Below, in pieces: positions 23,896 through 34,925 of a stretch of 64,000 nucleotides of DNA. The DNA is from Paraconiothyrium sp. Pb-2020 (taxonomy: Eukaryota; Ascomycota; Dothideomycetes; Pleosporales; Didymosphaeriaceae), in NCBI GenBank assembly GCA_022419385.1, contig JAJUBI010000003.1, forward strand, positions 3,782,001 to 3,846,000, in the 5' to 3' direction. The position numbers and the translations under genes were made by a program. Each line of letters starts with the position of its first letter. The first letter of the stretch is position 1. The notes beneath the pieces were generated by a model. The model had not been told where the DNA came from, did no database searches, and saw only the letters and a list, made by a program, of their open reading frames with translations.

Positions 23896-26565
23896 ATGAT
23901 GGCACGTCAGACGCCGAACACGAGCCGAACAAACACCATCGACTCTCAAACCTCAGCGCCATCGCCATCGCAGTTGTATCCAGATACCTTCCGCGGTGGA
24001 GCAGCCAACAACTATTCCAGTGTCAACTCCAGTCAGACGAGCCTTCATCGACAAGACGGTCAAGATGGAGAACGGCCGCTTCATTCATCTGCGAGGACAC
24101 CCGGCTTAGGAGTTTCACCTGCATTGATGCAAACAGCAGGGCTCGGTACTCCTTCTAGCTCAACATCTGGACTATCAGGCCTTGTGTGCAATGTTCACCG
24201 TACAACGGGTCGTGAGCCGCACCCGTTGGTTTGTGCAACAACTACCATATTAGGCGACAAGCTCTATGTATTTGGAGGTAGGAGGTTGTCTAGAACCCGG
24301 CCTCAACTCACGTCTGATCTATACGAACTTGACCTGATTACGCGCCACTGGACAAAGATTGATGCGAAAGGCGATTTGCCTCCGCCTAGGTACTTTCACA
24401 GTGTCTGCGGTCTCGGAGACACAAAGCTCGTTTGTTACGGGGGTATGTCCCCTGCATCTCAACAAACAAACCAGTCCGCTGCGGTACCACAGGGCACTCC
24501 TGCAGACGCACAGCCAGAAGTCGTAGTCATGTCCGATATACACATCTACGACGTTCCCACCAAAACATGGATGCACATATCAACACCCGATGCTCCACAG
24601 GGCCGATATGCACACTGCGCGACGATCCTGCCCTCGGCCGCTGTTTTCTCTTCCACGAATGCCACTTTGACAGCGATAAGACATAACCCATCCTCGAATC
24701 TGCCTAATCAAGGCTCTATTGGATTGCAGCTCGACGGCGAGGGTGGAGCTGAAATGGTCGTTGTCGGTGGCCAAGACAGTGCCAATCACTATATTGAGCA
24801 GATTAGCGTCTTCAACCTGCGAAGCCTCAAGTGGACCGCAACCAACACATTGGGCAGAAGCTGTGGCGCTTATAGAAGCGTCGTAGCCCCCTTATCAACC
24901 ATTGATCCAGGTAAACTTGGAATGGGAACGCCCGGTACACGGAGCGATAGTGATAGCCCCGAGGAGGACGCGCCATCCAGAGGCGGCGGTGCTTCTTCGA
25001 TGCTGATTTACTCAAATTATAATTTCCTAGATGTAAAGCTTGAGCTGCAGGTTAGGCACCCGGATGGAACTTTATCCGAAAGGACAATGCAGGGAGACTT
25101 TTCGCCGCCCGGCCTGCGTTTCCCCAATGGGGGTGTAATAAACAACCACTTTGTCGTAAGCGGCACGTTTCTAACATCTTCGAAACAAGAGTATGCGCTT
25201 TGGGCACTCGACCTACGAACCTTGAGTTGGGGCCGGATAGAGGCCGGCGGCAATATTTTCAGCCAAGGCAGCTGGAATAGAGGGATTCTGTGGAATCGCA
25301 GAAACACTTTCGTGATTCTAGGCAATCGAAAGCGAAGCCTTGTGGAAGACTATAATCACCGCCGGATCAACTTCTCGAATATTTGCGTGGTGGAGTTGGA
25401 AGCTTTCGGAGTGTACGACAATCCGCGAAGGGTCGCACCCTGCTCAGGCTTCACATCTGTCAGTGGGGCCGGATATGCAGACGGGCTTGACTTGAATGCA
25501 GGCGGGCGATTGCTGTGGCCTGCAGCAGCTGAGCTCGGCCAATTAGCTCTGGGTATGCGCGAATTGGCGGATATGGATTTCCTAGCCATACACGGTGAAC
25601 GCATCCCTGTCAATTCTCATCTAATTGCACGCCGATGGGGACCGTATTTTAATCAACTGCTTCGCGAAAGCACGATCGCACCCGAGAATGCGGATACCGC
25701 GACGCTTCGGCCCGCTGCCGGCATGCACCCTTCTCGAAACTCGAGCATAACCATAACACCGTCTATTAAGACCTCTTACTCGGCCGCTACCACGCTCACA
25801 AACAACACCATCACCTCTGACACCTCAACTGCCGCAGCATCCAGCATCGGACCCCCAGATCCTGTTGCTCAACCTCCGGCATTCAGACCCCGCACGTTAT
25901 ACCTCCCGCATACGCATCTTACCCTACAGGCCCTGATACACTTTCTCTACACCTCCTGCTTACCTCCAGTGAACTCCTCCCTTTGCACGCCACAGATACT
26001 TTGTTCGCTTCTGCAACTTGCCCGACCTTACCACATCGACGGTCTTCTTGAGGCTATAATCGAGCGCCTGCACTTGATCCTCGACAACCGCAATACAGCT
26101 GCCATCTTCAATGCCGCTGCTATGGCTGCAGGTGGAGGCTCTGGCGTAAATTTCGCTGGAGTAAACGGCGTTGCTACGAATGGCACTTCGAACGGGGTCC
26201 TTGACCCCACGGCGACGTCTTCAGCTGCTGCAGAGCAATCACTAGACCCAGGACTTCGTGCTCTCCGAATCAACACCGACGTCGAGACAAACCACGACGA
26301 CGAAGTCGCCTCAGCTGTGTCGTCTGCAACGTCAGCATCGGCAAGCGATGCGGGAGATGGAAGTGGCGTTAGTGGCGGGCGCGAGGTCTGGAATGGAGAG
26401 CTAAGTGCCGTCGTAGGACTGCAAAAGCGCGGGCTGAGAGGGTTGATGGAGGGTCGGAGAGCAAGAGAAAGGGACATGGGAAGAGGTAGCAGCAGAAGTA
26501 GGGATGAGGGCGCGGGTCCGAATGGAGACGCCGTTGGCCTGGGCTTGATGGCTGGTGGGTCATGA
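23896..26565 (+). CDS. MDS3: Mds3/Pmd1-type Kelch and BTB-like regulator
   Basis: A single exon of 889 aa starting MMARQTPNTSRTN. Kelch-type blades run from ~residue 95 (LYVFGGRRLSRTRPQLTSDLYELDL, RYFHSVCGLGDTKLVCYGG, RYAHCATILPS, MVVVGGQD). Then come YALWALDLRTLSWGRIE and WNRRNTFVILGNRKRSLVEDYNHRRINFSNICVVELE, a run specific to Mds3/Pmd1. A split BTB-like part follows (DMDFLAIHGERIPVNSHLIARRW, then a Ser/Thr/Ala-rich insert, then RTLYLPHTHLTLQALIHFLYTSCLPP). In yeasts these proteins negatively regulate sporulation and act in TOR-linked starvation and morphogenesis signalling. The start is the first in-frame ATG; the frame is open another 129 codons upstream but without Met. Confidence 0.9.
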   Translation: MMARQTPNTSRTNTIDSQTSAPSPSQLYPDTFRGGAANNYSSVNSSQTSLHRQDGQDGERPLHSSARTPGLGVSPALMQTAGLGTPSSSTSGLSGLVCNVHRTTGREPHPLVCATTTILGDKLYVFGGRRLSRTRPQLTSDLYELDLITRHWTKIDAKGDLPPPRYFHSVCGLGDTKLVCYGGMSPASQQTNQSAAVPQGTPADAQPEVVVMSDIHIYDVPTKTWMHISTPDAPQGRYAHCATILPSAAVFSSTNATLTAIRHNPSSNLPNQGSIGLQLDGEGGAEMVVVGGQDSANHYIEQISVFNLRSLKWTATNTLGRSCGAYRSVVAPLSTIDPGKLGMGTPGTRSDSDSPEEDAPSRGGGASSMLIYSNYNFLDVKLELQVRHPDGTLSERTMQGDFSPPGLRFPNGGVINNHFVVSGTFLTSSKQEYALWALDLRTLSWGRIEAGGNIFSQGSWNRGILWNRRNTFVILGNRKRSLVEDYNHRRINFSNICVVELEAFGVYDNPRRVAPCSGFTSVSGAGYADGLDLNAGGRLLWPAAAELGQLALGMRELADMDFLAIHGERIPVNSHLIARRWGPYFNQLLRESTIAPENADTATLRPAAGMHPSRNSSITITPSIKTSYSAATTLTNNTITSDTSTAAASSIGPPDPVAQPPAFRPRTLYLPHTHLTLQALIHFLYTSCLPPVNSSLCTPQILCSLLQLARPYHIDGLLEAIIERLHLILDNRNTAAIFNAAAMAAGGGSGVNFAGVNGVATNGTSNGVLDPTATSSAAAEQSLDPGLRALRINTDVETNHDDEVASAVSSATSASASDAGDGSGVSGGREVWNGELSAVVGLQKRGLRGLMEGRRARERDMGRGSSRSRDEGAGPNGDAVGLGLMAGGS

Positions 26566-27195
26566 GAGAAGTGTAAGACAGAAACAAAGAGCTGGTGGAC
26601 AGCAGAAAAACAACAAATTACGGCAAGGAGAGCCATGGTCTGGGAGCCTGGGATCACACGACTCCCGACGCGACGCTACATTGATGAGCAAACATGTTTG
26701 GGATTGACGGCCTGTTCATATTTAGCTTCCAATTTTGGCTTGGAACAAGAGGATTGCACGAATGATATCACACGGCATTGTTGGATGAAGAAATTTCGTT
26801 TGAGCGTTTCATCCTATACTTTTTCTGTTTATTCATCCTTCATTCATTGCTTGACATGCTTTCTTTTACTTTACTCGATAGGGCGGTGTTGGGTCTTTCT
26901 AGACGGACGGGACGGCGAAAGGGCGCCTTCCCAATAGATTTCTGTCTCCATCGGTTCCCACGCGTCCCTGAGGCAACAAATGCATCCTCTTTTCACGTCG
27001 ATTTCCAATTCGCTGTGTCCTTCGACTGTTCCACCTCGTTTCGTCATCGCGTCTGTGGATATAACAGAACAGGAGGGCGTAGCGCCGTAGACGAAGCACG
27101 TCTCGGGATGTCTCCGTGTAGAGCCGCTGCACACACGCCCGTATCTTCTTCAAATGCTTTCAAAAACCTTTACTCGCCACAATACTCCAATCTTT
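26566..27195. other. Convergent 3' intergenic region
   Basis: 3' sides of the Mds3/Pmd1 gene and the small membrane-protein gene. T-rich near 26810-26880. No gene is supported. Confidence 0.5.
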
Positions 27196-27528
27196 TCACC
27201 CACCCCTCCTCACACCACTCTCTGGGTCGACCCTAGAATATGCCGGCGGTGGCGGCTGGAGCTCAGGCTCAGCCCCGTACATTCTCTGGACAGCCTGCTT
27301 CTGCGCGTGTGGACTCCGGCGTTGTGCTTGAGCTAGTGCATTGCGGATCTTGTGCTTGCGGTGGCGAACGCAGAGTAGTGCGAGAACGGCCATGACTAGC
27401 AAGATGACACAGGCGATGATGGCGCCGATGATGATGCGATGGGGTTCGCACTCGCGCATGTAGGGGTAGTCGGTGCAGTTGTAGGTTGTGTAGCGGCGGG
27501 CTAGAGCTTGAAGTTTGGTTGGTGGCAT
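27196..27528 (-). CDS. Small single-pass membrane protein with PPAY motif
   Basis: A 110-aa frame from the ATG at 27528 (A at -3). A further in-frame ATG at 27594 would add 22 residues but has a weaker context. The lumenal or outer N-terminus has three Cys (YNCTDYPYMRECEPH). The membrane helix is residues ~32-53 (IIIGAIIACVILLVMAVLALLC), followed by a basic stop-transfer VRHRKHK. The tail ends QPPPPAYSRVDPESG, containing PPAY, a PPxY ligand for WW domains. In fungi such layouts are known in adaptors of Rsp5-type ubiquitin ligases; that role here is inference. I do not recognise the family. Confidence 0.68.
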   Translation of the reverse strand: MPPTKLQALARRYTTYNCTDYPYMRECEPHRIIIGAIIACVILLVMAVLALLCVRHRKHKIRNALAQAQRRSPHAQKQAVQRMYGAEPELQPPPPAYSRVDPESGVRRGG

Positions 27529-29556
27529 CCTGGTTTGATGTAGGGTGGTGTGGACTCCGAAGGAGGAAAGAGGTGCTTTGATCTGGAGTATCATGTGTAG
27601 CCGATCTCGTCTTGCGAAATGGAAAATATCTGGTGTTGGTATGGTTTGATGACCTTGGGGAAGGAGCCGTCAAGGTGTGTGAACCTTAAGGGATAGTGGG
27701 CTCAAGAACAATCAGGCGTACCACGAATGCAAGCACGCAGATATAGACTATTCAGTGTTGCGGTAGTGGATGTTAAAGACCTCAAACGACCCCAGCACTT
27801 CTTATTTACTACGACCAACACCACAGCCCCTCATTCAAGCCTAATAACAGCCTCAGGGCAATTCAACTGTGCCCTTAGGATTTTGCTGTGCCGGGTACTG
27901 CGTGCGCCCGTGACCGCTTGCGTTCTGCTCCTGAGGCATACTGCCAGCGACTCAGCCTCGCCCGCTGTCCGCCTTGCGAGAATATCGCTTACCTCACCGC
28001 CACTATTTTGACTTTAATGTCCGCAGCCTGCGGCACCGGCGACATACTTCCGGGTCGCAATTGCCCGCAAAACGTGGCATCATACAAGGGCGAAGCACAG
28101 TACTTAGTGGTCGTGTGGACGGCCACGGTGCGGGCTGCGAGTAAGGCTAACTTGATAACGTGAAGCTACTGCGCACAGGGCAGTGCCTACAAAGCATATA
28201 TGAGACAACGGTAGTACCTCGCACGAAAGGTTTTGCGGAGTTGTCGTGCGAATGAAAGGGTATTCAAAACGTCGGGCGTGCGCGAGCTTGTGCATGTTGT
28301 ATAAAAAGGGCAAGTTTTCAGATCGCAACGGCCCCCAGATACGAAGCGCTTCGACTATGCTAATTAAAACCAATCCTCATCGCCATGACTACAACAAAGT
28401 AATGATGCAAGCGCCTGTGCCGCCTTAAAACGCTTTGTTCTTAGGTTTTTTTGCGCACATTGTGCGCACGTGTCCAACGACTATCCGTGAATGGTAGTGA
28501 GTTTTTCCAACTGTCGAGCTAATCAGGCGCTGCTAGGAGCTTTTGTTTGCATGCTTCCAATGCGAGTGATGAAGTGAGCGAGAGGAACGGGGTTTTGATG
28601 CAAACAGGCGCATGATCAGCCATCTATTGTGTTACGTACGAAAGTGGGGACAACAAGGCAGAAACACCATGAATCTCACGATAAGGGCGCCCCGATCCTT
28701 GTCGAAGCAAGTACAGACGCGTAAAAGCATAACTGTTCTCTTTGATTGCCAACATGAGCGAGCTTGATGAGCACATGTCGCTAAGGATCAACCGGTCAAG
28801 TTGCGAAGAACTGCCGCTCATCCAACGAGAATGGATGCTCGGACAGAGCGAATGTTGCTAGTCGTACGCGTAGAACTTGGAGTGTTTTTCCCTAGGACCG
28901 TGAAAGAATTTTCACCTTGAGGACGGCAAGGCGCGTTTGAAGAGGAAGATTGCTGTGATGGAGGATTGATCAATACTAGAGTCCCGAGGCAATGATGATG
29001 CCTTATGCTGGAGCTCATGGGGCAATTTAGTGGCTGTTCCATCACTACGTCGTACTTGTGATACATAACGTGGTCGGTCTTTGACAAGTGTAGTGTGAGT
29101 AGTGATGCCGGACCACGAAAGACGGCACGTCAATCAACCTGCCGTTTCAATGTACATAACGTTTGCATGGTATCAGGCTCGCGAGCATTGCAGAAATCTA
29201 CAGAAGTGCCTTGCAGCCCAGTCAATCTGCACTGATAGGGAGCCCGTCATATCCCACAGTGACTTGTGGATATGAGCGCCCGTCTCCGAGCACGCTGATA
29301 TTGCGACAGTCTGAAAAGGGGAGGTGGGTAGCGAGATGTTCTCGAATCCCATATTGTGCGCACACCCTGCGTGAACAGTTGCAGTTGCCGAAAGAGGGCA
29401 ACAGCGCCGACAGGTAGGCACACTTCTCAGGGGAGTTGCAGTTGACGCTTTGTAACTTAGAAGCTTCGTGGCCAGACTCAAATGGCGCGGTTTCAGGCCC
29501 ACCGTATACTATGCGTGACCTGTTTACTGTTGCTTGCATGCGGCGAGGCACTCTGA
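27529..29556. other. Gene-poor region
   Basis: Two kilobases with only short frames of no recognisable product, between the membrane-protein gene and the F-box gene. No tRNA boxes or repeats were seen. Confidence 0.45.
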
Positions 29557-30268
29557 TCACCAATCTGCACACTCCAAGGCGTCCAAGATCGTGAAGCCAG
29601 CATCATCCCGATAGAACTGTGCCCTCGGTTCCATAGCAGTCTTCCAAAACAGACTTGCGCTGGGATGCATCAAAAGTGTTGCGGGAGGCTGTGTTACCTT
29701 TGGCATGCCGCATGTCGTCAGTAAGAGCTCATAAGCAGGCATGCAACCGCACAGCACGTACCAACATCGACTTCCAGCTTGCATTTTCATAGAGAAGAAT
29801 CTCCGCCCACTCGTCGTCTAGGAGCGCCTCCTTTTTGTAGCGCATATGAGCGAACATCTTCACAGTTCCCTCTTTACTTCGATGCACCCCTATCGCTCTT
29901 GTATGCAACGATTCTGCCAGCTCGTTCGTAAGAACTGGGTTGAACCTTAGCAATGGCCAGTCGCCAAGTTGTCCGTTATGATGTGCAGGTTCAAGAAAAA
30001 GAGCGCGGCGAATTGGTTTGGAAGTAGCAATCATGTCCCTGAAACGAAGACATATGCGCTGCGAAAGAAGAAGATCCTGCATGGGAAGCTGAAGTAGTAT
30101 GGCCTCCAATATCTCGTATGGCAGCTTCAAGATAGTCGACTGCGCAGCACGTGCCTGGTTTAGCTCGTCCGAGGCATGGAACCCGAGGCCATTGAGCGGC
30201 TGCAGAGCTAAGGGGAGGCGTTCAGCCGCTGACAACGCGTACTGCGCGTCTGAGCCGTTTACCGACAT
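29557..30268 (-). CDS. F-box protein
   Basis: Exons 30268..29762 and 29697..29557 (64-bp intron, donor GTACGT, branch ACTGAC) give 215 aa. Residues ~42-90 form the F-box: STILKLPYEILEAILLQLPMQDLLLSQRICLRFRDMIATSKPIRRALFLEP. The C-terminal part has the layout common in ascomycete F-box genes: SWKSMLVTQPPATLLMHP, produced exactly by the splice, then a short tail ending ECADW. F-box proteins link substrates to SCF ubiquitin ligases through Skp1. The substrate is unknown. Confidence 0.87.
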
Positions 30269-31716
30269 GAGACCGAAGCTGTACTAAATGCGAAAGTGAC
30301 ACAGGGCACTCGCAAATCTTTGTGATGCTGTTTTGGACGCTTAGAGCGAGTCGCATTCGAGAAGCGGGGTTTATGAGTGAAATGATATTGAGCCGGCGGC
30401 GAAGGCGTGCGCTAAGCCTCTTTAAGCTGTGACCTGGCCTTGCTTAGGTTACAGGAGCAATAGCGCGCTGGCAGCAACAACGCGGCGTGATTGATACTTG
30501 ATTACATACTCCATCTGGTTTTGTAGATGTATTTTGAAGATCTCATCGTTCTGATTCCTGACCGACGTTCTTGACCAACATTTGAGTAAAATCAGTCTGC
30601 AGTGCAAGGCCCAGGTAGAAGACTAGATAGACCATATTGCAAAAGAAAAAAAGTAGTTTACGATGACATCTTCCCCCACTAGTTCATCTGGAAATACATC
30701 GCGTTGACGAGTTCTAGTCGAGCTGAGCAGATTCGACGGGCTTCCACTTAAGTTTGACGTTGACTCTCGATCCTTCCATTCGTCCAGTAGCCCCAGAAGA
30801 AGTGTAAGGTCATCTTGAACATCAGAGTTCCTAGCTGGCTTACAATCTTGTATCGCAGAAAGGATGAGCCTCGCTGGTTGAGAAGCCCGTTCCCAGTATA
30901 AAGTAGGCAGTGATCGTCTCATTAAGAGTCCGAGCTCGTAAGCGGACATGTCCGGGAGTGATATAGAGTTGACACAGAAGGCACAAGTCTACCGAGAAGG
31001 TGCAACACTTGTGCAACATCTTCAGTCCGCCATCGGGTGTCCTCCTGTACTGGAAGCCAATGAATGACGGCTATGAAGATCGGTTCGTCTTGCACTCAAA
31101 TTTGCAGTGTTGTATGAAGACCCAGCTTTCAACGATTACCGGTATCGGGGAGACGAAAATGGCATGATGAGTCCGGAACAAATCGGGTACCCGCATACAC
31201 GGGCGGTTGTAACCAGCGGGAGGCACAATCAATAGAGTCCTGCGTTCAAGCCTTGTTCAACTCATAGGAGATATCCGCCTCCTTTTGGCGGACCCTTCTT
31301 CACTAGGTGGGACAAACAGCGCATTAGCCAGCACGATCGCCATAAGCCCCTAAGCTCAATTCTTGTCCACTTGCAGAATGCCGGCAAGAATCAGAAATGC
31401 ACAGCGTATGCGCCCATTTCGTGCGAGCCTGTCCCTTTAACCTCGAACATGGGTCCAATAGTTGGAATTTGTACGGCGGTGGCCACCATACAGATCCATG
31501 ATTGGACATCTGCCGTTCCTCGTACCCACGTTGCGTACCCTAAGGTTATTACATCCGATGTGCCGCCAGGTGTTCGTCTACTTGTAGTATGTATGGTGAC
31601 GCTCTCTCCTCTTCCTAGAACGCGATCAATTCCTGATCCTCAACTCAAGACAACCACACTCCTCGCTCGACCTCTATGCTAATCAAGGCTATTGCTGTAA
31701 AATTAAAGGTAACCTT
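30269..31716. other. Gene-poor region with one weak frame
   Basis: No convincing gene. A 108-codon minus-strand frame (30949..30623) has fairly protein-like composition (YELGLLMRRSLPTLYWERAS, DDLTLLLGLLDEWKDRE) but no recognised domain; it could be an exon or relic of a lost gene. Confidence 0.4.
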
Positions 31717-32279
31717 CTACCAGGGTCTACCATGGTTGGGCGGAAGTTCTGGACGTTGGAAGATGACTTCGTCGTTGGAGCTTGTATCTCTGATCACGGG
31801 TTTGGCATCCTCGAGGTCGACTTGTGGGTATTGGCCCAGTCCCCTCTCCAGCATCTGAAATGTCTGACCGTAGGCCTTCGAGGGAACTGCATCTGGATCG
31901 ACGAGAAGCATCATCGGGTCTATAGGGGGCGCTCTAGGGATCGAGATGCTACTGTCTGGAGGCTTTACGAAGTATTCCACGTCTTTCGATAGGGTTGGAC
32001 TGTCGACGCCATGAATTCCTGCGTCGCCAAATCGCTCTGCGAGGATTTTGCGAAGCACTCGTTCGACTTGCTCATCGCTCGGGCCTTGCGATGCCTGGCG
32101 TTGTTCGAGCAGGAGCACACGCTCATGCAACGCACGAAACGCAGCCTCTGATCGACGTAGAAAATCCTGACTGAACAGGTTAGCAAGGAATTGGTTCGTG
32201 GCTTGTGGTGCACATACTACCATTGGGCAATCTGCTCGAACGATCGGTTGATTTGGTGGACTGTGTAATTCCAAGACAT
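31717..32279 (-). CDS. Orphan 171-aa protein
   Basis: Exons 32279..32218 and 32170..31717 (47-bp intron, donor GTATGT, branch GCTAAC, acceptor TTCAG) give 171 aa starting MSWNYTVHQINRSFEQIAQWYQDFLRR with the splice inside the Tyr codon. A helix or short coiled coil spans ~20-65 (FRALHERVLLLEQRQ, DEQVERVLRKILAERFGD). The remainder is Pro/Asp-rich with SKDVEYFVKPPDSS and IFQRPELPPNHGRPW. There is no signal peptide or membrane segment. I do not recognise the family. The clean splice and lack of stops argue for an intact gene inside an otherwise decayed neighbourhood. Confidence 0.65.
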
Positions 32280-34057
32280 GTTGGACAGGGAGAATAACTG
32301 AGAGAAAAGGGAGCAGAATCAAATATGAACCGATTGCAAGAAGCGTCTAGTACGCCATAGATGTAGGTAGCAGTGGAGAGGGTAAGTCTTAGCCCGGATG
32401 CCAGCTAGCATGGGAGAGCGCTTGGTCAAGTATAATCAGGACGTCGCAAGGATTCCACCTGAGTGGTAGCTGCCGTGCTTCCGTATGCATGTGTGTGGAC
32501 CTGAGCGCCTTGAGCCCTGTCAGGGTATGGGTCGCCCGCTAGAGAATACATCTGTGCATGGGATACCGTGAACAAGGCCAACCCGACTCTGAGTGTCAGC
32601 GGGCAGACAGGGAACAGGTCAGGCTAGGCGAACAGTATCTTTCCCAGCAAGCCTGCATGAAAACGCGGCAATGTCATGGCTGGCAACAACCATTGGAAGG
32701 GTTCAGAAGGATGCAGAGGGACTGCAGCAATCAAGCACGGACATGCTGAACAGACCATGGGATCTGCGAGATCTAATTACGTCGAGGTCCATTCGTTAGT
32801 TCGGAGGCCAACTGTCGAACGCAATGTGTTGAAGGAGCCAACAGCGGAGCGCTGCGTCGTGTCCACAATAGGAACGCCCATGGGCGCGTGTAGTGTGGTT
32901 TCTTCTGCTCTCACCAGGCACGACAGCGCCGGCTACGGCAGGTCTAGCCCAGCTAGATTGCACTTTCGCGGGGGGAAGGACAGCCGTCCCGCGCGGCCGC
33001 TCGCTCATGTTGCGCGGCGGCTGGCGGATGCGAGGGATGATACACGAGCAGGGTGGGCGTACCAGGCGCTCAGACGCGCCACGTTCGATCGCGATCGATG
33101 CTTCTTAGCTCTCAACACGCCCCCACAACCTACTACCTTCTATTATTGTAGCGCCACTGTTGTCGGGGAGTCGACCACACGATACAGCACCATGCCGCTG
33201 CCCGAAGCGTGTAGGGGTGTCCATGGCTGGATCCGTGCAACGAAACGAAGTCACCGCTCACGTGTCCAAAGCCTTAACGCACCTCGATATTATCCGACGC
33301 TATGGTTGGCGGCAACTATTCCTATTGACGGCTCTTGCTGCCCACTTACAACACACCCTTCTTGATCGGTGAGGCGGACGCGTGCTTACAAGACAAAACG
33401 TTCACCGTCTTCAGTCTTACCCACTACTCGTGTCGAATGCATGGTTCGTGGGCTTCTTATCGACTGTGAATTGGCTATACTCGTTTCTGTTTCGTCTTCA
33501 CCAAACGCCTGCGTTACGTGACCTACCAACTGCAAATTAACGTCGTAGTACGCGTTCTAAAGCGTGCCGACTCCTCTGGTAACCAAGTAGTAGCATCTGA
33601 TGATTCAATAGCTACATCTGCGCACCCCCGCTCCTTCGCGTCTTTGTTGCTTGCACACGTACGCACTATGCGGGTTCTCGCTCACGCTCTGGATGCATGC
33701 CCCCACATCGCGCCTCAGCTTCGGGTCCCTCAGAATATCCCGGACGTCTGGCCGATAGCTCTGGTCTGGTACAGACAGGATCATGAGCTACCACGGCACG
33801 AGCCTAAAGCTTCCGAAGATCCACTTGTAGGTCATCATGTGTAGTAACAACGACCATGACATCGAGCGCTGCAACGCCTGCACGTCAAAACATCATCGAG
33901 GGATCATGGATCGATAGTATACCATCTGGAACCAAAGCAAGAGGCTTAGAATAAAGTTGACATGGCCACAAACTGCGCTCGTGGCGCGCATTTGAAACAG
34001 CTTACCTCATGCGTGGACCATCCAAGCGTTAGCTACCCCTACCCCTAAATAGTCAAA
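32280..34057. other. Gene-poor region with relic frames
   Basis: No intact gene. On the minus strand 33877..33605 follows a TGCAG acceptor-like site and reads 29 codons (RSMSWSLLLHMMTYKWIFGS), a TAG at 33790..33788, then 60 more in-frame codons (YRPDVRDILRDPKLRRDVG). Composition looks protein-like but no family was recognised. The 229-codon plus-strand frame at 32676-33365 is not convincing. Confidence 0.4.
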
Positions 34058-34925
34058 ATGTTCCTTCGAGCGATCTTCTTCGTGCAGGCAGCATGGGCTT
34101 TTCCCCAGAGTGGATGGTAGGTTATCCGTTCCGGCTATACCAATTATATTATAACCTAACTTACAGGGTTGACGACCCTGATTCTCCACTGGTCAAAGAG
34201 GCTCTGACGAATCCCAAAGTATATGATTTCCTGACTCGCAATGGACCCCGCTCAGGCTTGGGGCTACAAAGTCCATTAGAGAATGTGTTCCACAGGCAAA
34301 AGGGCAAGAAGTGTGGTCCGATCCACCAAGCGAATCATAGCTGACACAGTAGAAAGGTCCGTCAATTAAACGGTCCACAATGCGCCTTGGGGCTCATATT
34401 GATGGCTACCAAAAATGACAAGCCTCGAGGAGTGCGAAAAGCAGTGCCACAACCACCAGCTCGACTGCAATGGACTCATCTACTATCCATTCATACAAGC
34501 TCGCTCCGTCGTTTATTCCAAAGATGCCGCCCCATACATTTTCGATAATGTAGTCTAGAGATTCGGGGCTATTCCCGTCGAATCAAGCAGTACGTAACTG
34601 GCCACGTCAAAAAACCACAACAGCTAATCATGCATGGGTGTGCAGTGGCTTTCAATATGCGGGAATGCTTTGCCCCTTCCCCGGCTCTGATGGCCAGGTT
34701 TATGACTTTGGGGACAAGAATATCAATTCAAGCTGTCTTGCCGCAATCAATTCAGAGGTCTCCGCCGGGCACTCGGACCCATCAAGAGCGTAGATGAGTG
34801 CGGTGAACGGTGTGGAGCCGACAAAAACCGCCATGGGCTCCCATACTATCAGCCCATATTCCCACGCGGACGTTTAGATGGAGCTCGAAGCTGGGATTTG
34901 GTCATGAGTGAGATCAACGACGGAG
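34058..34925 (+). pseudogene. Broken gene for a secreted PAN/apple-like protein
   Basis: The 5' part is intact: exon 34058..34116, a 50-bp intron (GTAGGT, CTAAC, TTACAG) and 34167..34344 read MFLRAIFFVQAAWAFPQSGW (signal peptide) and on to KKCGPIHQANHS, 78 aa in all. Downstream, pieces in changing frames continue the theme: QCALG at ~34379; HIDGYQK at ~34396; from 34415 MTSLEECEKQCHNHQLDCNG to a stop at 34558; from ~34650 YAGMLCPFPGSDGQ; from ~34767 LGPIKSVDECGERCGADKNR. The S-x-EEC-x3-C spacing repeated twice resembles PAN/apple modules. Frame changes fall at G4 and A5 runs among others. Either a pseudogene or an assembly with small indels; the 78-aa product could still be made. Confidence 0.55.

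Noticed and set aside
32676..33365. 229-codon plus-strand open frame
   Set aside because: No domain or protein-like hydrophobic pattern; several competing frames overlap it.
34007..34189. 60-codon minus-strand frame overlapping the signal-peptide exon
   Set aside because: The plus strand offers a signal peptide, a consensus intron and Cys-motif continuation; the minus frame offers none.
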